Position numbers and translations under genes: made by a program. Below are positions 49,601-61,600 of a DNA stretch of 64,000 nt, one piece after another (position 1 is the first letter of the stretch; each line of letters begins with the position of its first letter). The notes beneath the pieces are model-generated. The model did no database searches and was not told the DNA's origin. It saw nothing but the letters and a program-made list of their open reading frames with translations. This DNA comes from Liolophura sinensis (lineage: Eukaryota; Mollusca; Polyplacophora; Chitonida; Chitonidae): assembly GCF_032854445.1 (NCBI RefSeq), contig NC_088300.1, positions 8,184,001 through 8,248,000 on the forward strand, given 5' to 3'.

Positions 49601-52600
49601 CAGGATATCCCCAACTGATAATGGCTGCCCATACAACCAGAGTTGTGTTCATGGAGATGACACCTGCAAGGTGAATTACATCAGATCAGTGTAAACTTTT
49701 GCATGAGCCGCTATGCGGATTCATACAGTTTACACGGCGTTTTTTTCGTTTATACCCCAATAAACCTAAAAAAATATTACAGGCAATCCTTACAATTTAA
49801 TTTAAGGAATAAAACGATGTTATCTACCGTTTTACTTTCATTTCAAACTATGAAAAATGCTGGTCAATTGATTTGGGAACGTCGCAGGCTCCAGAATGCA
49901 CATTTTATGAAAGAGATTCTTTGGGCCAATGAAACTGGTGATCAAAGTTCTACCGTTACTAAGCAACAGTGAGTCAAATGACAAGGCAAAGTTTACATCT
50001 TCAGGTCGAGTCAAAAAGAAATGTTATTCAGCATATTTACATGTAACGCTTGTGCAAAATCATGAAGCCGGCATCATAATATTATTATTATTAATGTATC
50101 ATTTCTTCACTAGAATATTTTACTGCAAGGTACCAGACAAACTTCCTAACTAATCAAGCACATTTCGCTTAGGTTAAAGAGAAAAACACAACATAAAAAT
50201 ATGAAAATCAGACAGCTCGGGGGAAATGATTACCTGTCATTACCATACTTACACTATGCAGTACAAAACAAATGTATTTCTAAAGTTGAGCTTACAGCAT
50301 CAATGGTTTGTCAGTCTCCTATCCCCTTCTTCCACGACCTCCCCCACCCAACCACCACCCATACAAACACACACATTCACAAAATTTAAGCTTCCAGAAA
50401 AAGTCTGCTACTGACCTCTCTCCTTGCTGTACATGACCAGCAGACAACCATTAACACCAATCCCAAACACCTCCCCTGTGGGAAGAGATGCCAAAGAGGC
50501 CACAGCCTTGTCGTAGTGGGTTTGCCAGATGGGCACAGGCTCAGGGCAATCCGGGGAGCCCACAAACATGCCCCAGGAGAGACCCAGCACCTGGCGAGAC
50601 GGGCTCATCTGAAACCAATGTTTTATAGACCTATACATTCCAGTTCGTGTTGTTTAAAATCCATAGCAAAATGTGATATCAAGTAAAATTTTATAAAGCA
50701 AAATGAATCTTAATACATTTTCAAATCTTACCTATAAACTACTACAAGTCTAACTGATTTGATGTAAGACTTTGATATTTTTATGCTGATATACATAGTT
50801 TAAAATAAAATCTTTTATTCAAGACTTCCGATTGTTGCAGGAAATATTTATGGTTCTTACTGGCTACAAACTGTGGGAATCCTAGCATCACACAAAATCA
50901 ACAAAAAATTTTCCCTTTCATTTAATTAAACAATATTTGTATATAACACCATTTTTTTTTCTTTTTTTTCTTCTTCTTAACCTGTTAAGTACAGACGCTA
51001 CTCCTGTAAAACTTATATTAATCCAAAATTGTTTCCTGACTTACGGTATCATCAGATATTAAGTTGGTCATGAGCTGTGACGGCTGTGAGGGTGGAGAGG
51101 ATGCCTTTGAGAACAGCTGGGTGATCTTCTCCAGTCCTACAGGAGTGTTCTCACTGGTTGAGGACTTGGGTGGGTGAGGTGACATAAACAGTTGTTTGGG
51201 GGTCTGGCCGTACGTCTTGATCATGGTTTTCATGGCATAACGTCGCACTGGGTCCTTGATTCCTTCCACATCCACACCGAAGTATGTCTAAACAGTACAG
51301 GTAATCCAAATCACAGCTTAAGGGATATGAGGGGGGAACCTAATAATATATTACTGGAAAAGGGGCCAAATTGGCGGATCTTTCAGCTTCCAAACTGGTA
51401 TGTTGGCGTGCAATTAAACCTTCAAAAGAAAACCTTTGCTTGACATTTATACCTCTATCTGTGCAAGATGTGCATGGAGTGTGAACCTTCAACAAGGAAA
51501 CTTTTTCATGAAACTCAAACATGGAAAACTGCATACAGCTAACCAAAAGCATACAGCTGACCAAAACATCAGCAATTAGGCACTTAATTTGCTCTGACCT
51601 GAAGTATAATCCCAAATTTAGAATGCTGTCGTACCACATCATGTGTTAGAAGTTCCTAATTTTACTACCTAATATATACAAGGTACATACAACAGATACA
51701 AGATCATATAGAGCTGAAAATGTCAAAACCAGAGTAAAGGAATCCTCGCCTGGATCTGAAGTGCATGTTTGTGTGATTCTGACTGAAGTCTGTATGGTAG
51801 ACAAAGAGTGATAGTGCTTCCTGGTTACGTACAGAAGGATGAAAGACGTTGACAGCCTTGATGGCCATTTCTCCCTGCTGTTTGTAGCCAAAGACGAGGT
51901 CTATCCAGTCATGAAGAGTCTGGCTGACGATGGTGGACTCTAGGGCCTGTCTGTGGATGAGGATGAATTGACGAGCATCCTGACAACACCAGGCAGGTAA
52001 GATCACATCTGACACCTCCTCCCCTGTCTGACGACGGCCAAAGTTATACCCTGAGAAACAAGAGCGGGAGCAGGGGCATGATATCAGACAAGTCACACCC
52101 ATTCATATTGTCACAAAGCCAATTGTAACTCCATTATCCATTTGTATGTACCGTACATTTAAAGTCAACAAAAATACACTGTAAGGTTATATATAAAACC
52201 AAACATAAAATCTCGTCAGTCAGTGGTTGGTCAGATAAGAACTGTACAGAATTTAGTGTTCAATGTGCTGTAGAGTCAGTGTGCTTTAGTGTACATTGAG
52301 TTTTAGTATACAGCGTGTTTCTATAGCCTGCAGACTGTGTTTTAGTATACAGTATGTTTCTATAGCATGTGGACAGTGTTTTAGTACACAGTATGTTTCT
52401 ATAGTGTGCGAAATGTGTTTTAGAATACAGTGTGTTTCGATAGCGTGTGGGTCGTGTTTTAGTATACAGTGTGTTTCTATAGTGTGCGGAATGTGTTTTA
52501 GAATACAGTGTGTTTCTATAGCATGTGAACTGTGTTTTAGAATACAGTGTGTTTCTATAGTGTGCGGAATGTGTTTTAGAATACAGTGTGTTTCTATAGC

Positions 52601-55600
52601 GTGTGGACCGTGTTTTAGTATACAGTGTGTTTCTATAGCCTGCAGACTGTGTTTTAGTATACAATATGTTTCTATAGCATGCGCACTGTGTTTTAGTACA
52701 TGTACCGTTACCTTCTTTGTTGAGGAGGAAGTCAGGCAGGAAGAAGAATTCCGGGATAAGTTCCTTCACGTCTGTGGTTGACTCGTAACTTGACAGTCTC
52801 CAGGCAGTATTCATGCTGTGGAACGTCCGGTCAGGGATGTCAAAATTGTTGTCTGAATCACAAATTATATTCATGTATAGTAAAATGTCATCAAAATCAT
52901 ATGATTGTCAGTATACTTCCATGTATGTATTCCATTATTTAGCTGTCACCTACTTCTACATGTACCATATTACACTAACTGTAAATATAAATCTCACAAG
53001 ACAAAATGTTATGAATACAGCAATAATGTCCCATGGAAATCTTTCCGTTTCAGCTTCTGCAAACATGTATGACACATCTACGGGACAGGTAACATAGGTG
53101 TAACGAAGGTCCCACTTATTGTATTCTTACATAAACACTGCTGGTGAGTTCATTCTTTCTTCACAGTGAAACCTCACCTTGGTATGAGAGAAACATCTTT
53201 GTAAAGGGAGGTAAGCGCACCAGGAACTGGAGAACTGTGCCACTATTGGAGTAATGACTGCCGTAGTGGAATGGGGTTACCTGATACATCACAGAGTTTT
53301 CATCATTCATGGATCGCTCACACTCCAACTTTAAGTACTGTAAACCAAAAAAGATAAAAATGACATGTCTGTCGTAGTGGAATGGGAGTTACTTGATGCA
53401 TCACCATAGTTTTCATCATTCACTGAGCACTTACACTCCAATTTTAGGTGCTGTAAAGCAAGAAAGGTAAAAGTGACATGTGTCAATGGTGACCTAGGGT
53501 AACTTGCCAGTAAACTTTAATATCATCTGCTAACGAAAAAGTCTAATCAGTCAGTTTACAGGTTAATGAACAACAACAAAAAGTGACAACCAGCTGCTAA
53601 AGATATACCTTTAGGCTTTCATTGCAGTGCATAGCTGAAATAAAGTAAAACCACATTTCTCAACACACTTATACATTGTCCACATCCAATCTACATGTAG
53701 GCTAAGTAAAAAGCCTGTTCAATCAGATGACTCTGATACCCACATTTTCCCACATCATCCCAATACCTTGGCAAACTTCATCACAGTACATGTTGTAAGC
53801 ATCTCTAATAATATAAAAATAAGAAAAAATGTAGACTTTTGCTGTTTTTGTTTTTTTTCAAAGATCCTTACATTATAGTTATCGATGTACTTCTGTTCCC
53901 GGACTTTATCTTGCACAGCAATGGGCTTTGACAGGTCTCTGCAATATGATACACAAATTTACTGTCAACAAAGATGCTTTGGCAAATCTAATGCGATGTG
54001 GAATTAAAGGACATAAAAGCACCACATATTCTGTTTTCCTGTTTATGAGTTCTGAATCCACAGTTTCAGACATTTGGTGACTTCACATTTACTACTGGAG
54101 GATATCAGACATTTGGTGACTTCACATTTACTACTGGAGGATATCAGACATTTGGTGACTTCACATTTACTACTGGAGGATATCAAGACAGGCCCAAAGC
54201 GATCATGAACTTTCAGATTTGCACAATGAATTAACAGCCATGTAAACCTAAACTGTAATCAAAGCAAACAGAGACACAGATATCAGGACAACCAATTATG
54301 AGGTCAATTATGTGAGCGTGAATTTGCCTCTCGTCACCTGAAAATGCCAGGGTTGTTGAGGTCCAGGGACTTGCTGACATAATCCTTCAGTATGAATGGG
54401 AAGACTGGGTACTGCATGAGGTCGTTGAAGGACCGACCAGCCATCTTGTTCAGGTGGGTCAGGTACTCAAAGTTGGTCATGTGACCTTCCACCCACAGCT
54501 GCTGAATGGCGGTCAGATTCTCCGTGGGAATCAGGTTAGGTAACTCCATGTTGTCCAGATGGTTCACTAACTCATCTCTCTCCTGTCAAGCACAAGACCC
54601 ATGAACTGACGGTAAAACTGTGGAGAGCTCATGATGTCATTATCTAGGCTCAAAACAGGGTATCTCTACATCATCAAATAGGCAACACAGAGAGGCTCAT
54701 CTAGTTAATATCAAGATATTACAACATAACCTACTTTTCAAAATATCGAACAAACTGTCTGAATTCCATATTAACACAAAAATAATTTTACTTTCAGCAC
54801 AAATTGGGGTTAACTAATATTAGAGTATCTCAAGTTGACCAATATACATCACTAAAATTTGTTTCAATGTTTCAAAATTGGTAACAATTTAACACTGAAG
54901 AATAGTGAAGAAATACAGTATTTCTCTTTATACAAATATCAGATGTGAACCTGTTCCATGCCTGTGTGTGTATGAGAACACACACCTTTGAGCTGTCAAA
55001 AGCCAGCAGGTAAGTCTTGCCATTGGTCAGGAAAATCTCCAGTGCTATGTTCCTCAGTTGATACCTCCTCTTGTGAACTTCCTTGATGTCAACATGAGGC
55101 CAGGTCATGGACAACTGGTCTTTGTTACCCAGCAACACCTGGGAATAAGTAAGATATTATCATAGTGCTGTAACAGATTCTGAGAGTCCAGTACTCTGAG
55201 GTGATCTCAAGATAAGATCATGCACTATTTAACCATGTTCATCATACTGGCCATGATTTTAACTTTTGTAGAGTATTATACAAGATGTTGCATTACAACA
55301 AAACACATTTCCATATATATTCAGAAAGTTGAATTATAATGTAAAGGGCGTACCTGTGTATAGTTAGCATCAGACATTGCCTCATCTGCCACAAAATACA
55401 CACAGTTTTCACCTTCAAAGAAAAATAAGCGGCATAAATATCTGACAATTAGAAATAACAAGAAGAAAACAAAATTATGTAGTCTGACATCACTGTAAGG
55501 GACAATTATTGATTCTATAAATTTGGTTGTACTTGAAGCACAGGTACATACTGATTTGTAATAATGAATGATAATGCAAATTATATCACAACATACATGT

Positions 55601-58600
55601 AATTTGATTCTTAATGGCAAAAGTTTCAAGGAAATAAAAAATATTCCATATGAATTGTTACAAAATACAATTTATACAGTAAATTCTGTTGAAAATGCTG
55701 CATAAAATCTGACTCCACTGATGTAAGAGATAAACTTCTCCATCACTTGCACTTTACCTATGAGGATCTCCCCCTTGCTCTCATTGGCTGGTGTCACTGC
55801 TGTACATTTACAGGTATGCCTACATTTGGAACAAGGAAGAAACTCTAATTGGTAAAAAGCTACAAAATAAACTAATTGCAAGAATAAAAATTCTACCAAA
55901 CAACAAGTTTGCTTCTTGAAATTTGCTGGTTGACACATATTTCATTACCAAGTCTTTGAAGAGTGAACCTCATGTATTATATATACAATACAATTAGGAT
56001 TAGAACTGTCAAGCAATATGTTACATTATATATGTCTATGATGAATGGTAAATACACAGTAGAGTTATACAGCCTATCACTTGGCCAGCTACTGACTGTA
56101 TATCAACAAGTATCACATTTATTTGAAACCTTTCATGGGATACATAATCGTTTCTGATTGCCTCATGCGAGAGATAGACAATCCCAGGCTATACATGGGC
56201 TTAGCTGAATTTTAGGTATGGTACATTTATTCAAGCGTGACCACGGCTGCCGGGTTTAACCCAGGGGACCCTATCTCCACTTTCAGCCAATCAGCATTGA
56301 TTCTCTATCCCTATAAGACTATGTTCATGTTAATAATTGAGCATACTGTATTTTTTCATTGGTGTACAAGCGATAGATGAGTGCAGCAGAATCTGACGTC
56401 TGATGGTCATCTTCAAACAGGTAAATCAAAGGTGCCGTCGCCTTCTCCTTATCTGTGAAACAAGATGGGTCATGAATTAACTATTTTCTAATCTCAGGGC
56501 ATCCCTGAAATGTGTACCGGTAACTGCAAAATACTTGAGGTTTAGCTTCAGTGATTTATGTTATATAAATTCTATTTGAAATCATAAATGTAAAACCCCT
56601 GATCACAATATATAAATGAAGCAAAATAATGATTTAAAAACATATTGTGTATTAGTACATAACACATACAATGTATAGCATTAAATACTTCAGTAGGCCG
56701 ATTTCCTTTGAAATATGTTTTCAAATACTTCCATATCAGAATCAAACAACTTTCTCCGCTAATTCAAATTTAAAACCTATTTTCATGGTCGAACATTTAG
56801 AACAATATCAGCACAATATATGTAAATCTTGACTGTGAACATTTGTTTTCTGTGGAACTGATACATGTATATCCTACAGACCTAGCTTGTATTGTGCCTC
56901 TTTCTTGAGGAAGCGTTTCTCCAGCCCTAGGTGACACCTCTGCAGCCTTCGTCTGACTCTACATGGACCTTCAGTGGGATCCAGTTGCCAAGACTGGGGA
57001 GATGACTCTGGACAGTGCCACACAGCCCTGACAAATCACATGAATACATATGTATGAGAATAAACTATTTAGAAGCTTCTTGTCTTCTGTTCTATAGATT
57101 TAACTTCACTTTAATAATTATTTTGGTCGCATTATTACTGCTGGCAGCATTATAGTGTCCAAGCTACAAAAACCTTTCAGGTGATTTGCCACACCATTTC
57201 CCATTCATTATTTCCCAATTCTATGATCTTCTCAACTTTGATTCAGTTTGTGAACATAGATAATGCAACTGTCTCAACAAATGCTAAAATAATTTCTTGA
57301 CCCTATTCTGAAGCACTTTGATGCAGAATTATATGCAGAAAACATAAAAATTTACTAAGGTTAAAGAGCACTAAAGGCACACCTGAACATTCATTCTTGT
57401 CCCACAATATCATTCCACTGGCACACCCCAGGGAAATCATTTGCTGGCTACAGGCTTCCTTTTTGTTGCTCAAATAAAAGTATTAGCTAGTACTGTACTC
57501 TGTGCCTTTTCACCATGGTTATATGCCTTTTCACCGTGGTTATATGCCTTTTCACTATGGTTATACGCCTTTTCACCGTGGTTATATGCCTTTTCACTGT
57601 GGTCATATGCCTTTTCACCGTGGTTATATGCCTTTTCACCGTGGTTATACGCCTTTTCACCGTGGTTATATGCCTTTTCACCGTGGTTATATGCCTTTTC
57701 ACCATGGTTATACGCCTTTTCACCGTGGTTATATGCCTTTTCACTGTGGTCATATGCCTTTTCACCGTGGTCATATGCCTTTTCACCGTGGTTATATGCC
57801 TTTTCACCGTGGTCATATGCCTTTTCACCGTGGTCATATGCCTTTTCACCGTGGTTATATGCCTTTTCACCGTGGTTATATGCCTTTTCACCGTGGTTAT
57901 ATGCCTTTTCACCGTGGTTATATGCCTTTTCACCCTGGTTATATGCCTTTTCACCGTGGTTATATGCCTTTTCACCGTGGTTATATGCCTTTTCACCATG
58001 GTTATATAACAAAGCTCGATCAACCCATATAATATTGCTTCCTTACCTTTCATGAGTGAGCTGCTGTACCAGATCTTGCCAGCACTTCTTCACATGTATC
58101 CTGTAACTCATCGACTGTTTGATGTGGTCAAAGAACTTCTTTCTTTCAGCATTCTGAAGCTGAGTGACCAGCTGGGTAACTTCTGATGCATTGGCAGATA
58201 TTCTGTTTGAAATACTTTCATATTTTGTCAAGATTCTGAAAAACAATCATACTAATTTATTCAGGGCACTGAGGAACCGGAGGGAGGTATGCTTGGGAGG
58301 AAAGGTGTGTGTCTTGGGGAACCCAGCCATTTTCCATAGACATGCCCATTGACCCTTCCTTGAATTTATACTTAGCCCCACTCTAATTCATGTACTTCAC
58401 ACAAGATTCAAAATTATCATTGCTCCACTCCTTCAAGGCAGATATCAGAATAATCAATAGCAAAGATGCTTATTAATTTTTTTTACCTTTATACGACAGA
58501 AGAAATAGAACTGGAAGGTCTCGACAGACAGATATGTCTTGTTGGAGTATTATGTCTTTTACCTGTTTAAAGCTACTCCACGTTTTTTAATCCAGTTCTC

Positions 58601-61600
58601 CTTAGCTCTTTCTGTTTCTTGGTCCCAGTTTTTTGCATCCTGAAAACAAGAAAACTTTGAATTATTTATTTATTTGATTGGTGTTTTACGCCGTACTCAA
58701 GAATATTCCATTTAAACGACAGCGGCCAGCGTTATGGTGGGAGAAAACCAGGCAGAGCCTGGGGGAAACCCACAACCATCCGCAGGTTGCTGCAGACCTT
58801 CCCACTTACGGCCAGAGAGGAAGCCAGCATAAGCTGGACAAACTCACAGCGACCGCATTGGTGAGAGGCTCCTGGGTCATTATGCTGCGCTAACCAACTG
58901 AGCCACGGAGACTCAACTTTGAATTGAACTCATTATTTAAATAAACACTACCTACATTTTCTTAACATCAAGGCAGGATGAGACAGAAGCCCAAAAAACA
59001 GACAATTTATTGATTTTGACCAGCCATGGTTATGTACTTTCATTTGAGGAAATTTATATTCTCCAACACTCAGTGTTTGTTGGGACATGCTTATAGTGGT
59101 CAATGATGCTTGCATGACTGTTTGGGTACACTAATGTTGAAGACCACTTGTTTTCACCAATTATGGTGTGCACATCTGTGCATAACAGGTGAGAAAATTT
59201 GTCAGCAAGTTGCCGAAGATTGGAAGCCCTGACCATCCCTGTATAAGAGAAAAATTCTTGAATACGTTGTTCAACAACAATCAAATAAATAAATACATCC
59301 TATGGGTGTGTTGAGTGAAGGTCTCCCTACCTGCTCCATGCCTGCCCTGACCTCCTGGGACATAGATCGGCTGGCCGTGGGGTCTGTGGTAGGCACAATA
59401 AACCCTGCCTGTCTCAGACTGGTGACCACTTTACACCCCTCCTCCACCTCAAATGATGTCAGACACTCTCGCCATTTAGTCAACAGATCATGCAGATACA
59501 CGCCCATCTTTGTGCCCTGTAACACAACACACGCTTGTCAGAAAGCTCTGTGTATTCACCTGTATCATAAAGGCAAACAATCAAAGAAAAATACTCATCA
59601 TAAGAACACTACTTGGCCCTACACACATAGGTCTAAGAAATGATTCCTGAAAAATTGACAAGACATGTATAAGTGTAGAAGCCAACAATACTGATTACAT
59701 AACATATTGGTACGAACCTGTTGTTGATTGGCTATGACAAGACGAAGAACTTCTCTGAAATGTTGATCAGCAGCCAATGACGACAGGGCAAATCGTCTCT
59801 GTTCAAAGGTCACTTTGGGGGACAGCATGATGATCAGTAGGCGACCAAACTGTAAAAGGTAGAATGGAGAACAGTGAGATGGCATTCAGATTCATTATAA
59901 CACAGGATGTATCATTCATGAGGGTGTACCTGATGATACGTATAACGATGAGCATGAGACGTCTGATGGCTCAATACATACCTGGGACTTGATCAAATCT
60001 TTGGCATTCCACATTATTACATTTTTCTTTCTTCCAAAGAATGTCTTCTCCTGCAACACCAATACAATAAATGACACTTTTTGACACAAGAAAAGTTTTG
60101 CCGTTTGAACCTAAATCATTTACAAAAGGTGGGGATGCTTATAATTTCTGAACCCAGACTAGATGATTGGTTTCTGTTCATTTTTAAAGAAAATAACTTA
60201 AAAGCCTTCTACACATGCGTATAAATAAATCTGATTAATACATAACTAAGTTCATAATTTAATTCTCCTTAAAAACTTTATCTTAGGATTCAATGACAAA
60301 ACTTACCAGTGTAGTGATCAGGGATCTGAACAAGAAACCAAACATAAACTTCTCAAATTCCTCTAAGGGGGTTTCTTTTCCACGGTCAAAGAGCAGAGGG
60401 ATTCTCTTCTCTAACTCTACTTTCTTGGTCTCCACATGATCTGAAAATACACCAGGAAAAACCATATAGCATAAGGATGTGAATCTATGCACTTGTACAG
60501 TCAGACTTTATTTAAGCCACCATGATAAAAAATTTTGGCTGATGAAATTGTGCTCAGTTAAATTGTTGTCTCAGACACTTAAATAATGGAGTCTTTCAAC
60601 CATAACGACTGGTTGAAAGACCTCACTGTGTACAAGAAACTAGGTCAACTGATTCCAATTTCGTGAACCAAAATTTCTCTGAAACAAGTGAATTGATTAT
60701 TAATACTATGTTGCCCTTACGTTCCTGAGGGTCGGCAGACGTTTCTGACCAGGCTAGACTGTTATAGTTTGACTGTCGCAAGCATACCAATTTACGCATA
60801 AGCTTATAATGAACAGAGATTCTTTTACAAACTTTTTGAGCATTACCAAGCACTATCCACAATACCCAAGATTACATTTCTGAAGGCCTGAATTTGGAAA
60901 CTTCAGCTCATGAAGATTGTTCAATCTATTTAACAGAAGAGGCCTGTTGGTTCATGTACAGTGTAGGTTATGACAGCTTCCTGGATCTAGAGAAGACCCA
61001 CTGTCATTGGACTTCGCACGATGAGGATCTGGTAATCCTGGAATTCCTATCCACCTTATTAAAGTCTCATATGCAACCAGTGAATTTTTTTGCATAAGCT
61101 TAATAAAGCTGTTAATAATGTATAAAGACAACTGTTATATGATAAATATCTTATTCTTACACTAACACATAATAGCGTTAGGATATCTACCTGCAAAGAT
61201 GACAAGATCCATTGTCATGGTGATGGTTTTCTTCATGCGGTCCAAGAGCTCTGATTGGCTGACAGAAACAAACAGCTTCTTCTTTGGGGAGAACATCTGC
61301 ATACTCCATGATGTGGTAGGGCCAGAATCTGAGATCGGAGCGAAGGCTTTGGAGAGTTTTCTATCGAGGGACATAGCCCTGGAGTAATGATCAGTGGAAG
61401 CACCTCCCCCATGAGCAGGATAGGCTGTCATGCCATGCAACCCTCCCTCTTCAAACCCTGACAAGTTGCCAAGAAACACCGAATCAGAGCCTTCCATGAT
61501 GAAATCTAGAACTGCAGACAACTTTCTTCGCACAAAGCCTTCTTCTGCAGTTGTGGGAGTGAGAAAGGGGGCAGTCTTTGCACTAACTGGGGGCGGAGGC

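Noticed and set aside
49703-49972. 89-residue plus-strand frame
   Set aside because: No recognisable domain, in a LYST intron, and no homologous exon context.
57441-58055. Overlapping 160-200-residue frames on both strands (YAFSPWL and NHGEKAY repeats)
   Set aside because: These are by-products of the 21-bp minisatellite lying inside a LYST intron.
58820-58912. Possible tRNA gene
   Set aside because: A- and B-box-like sequence is present, but there is no intact cloverleaf, and it is joined to a repeated SINE body with other copies in the window.
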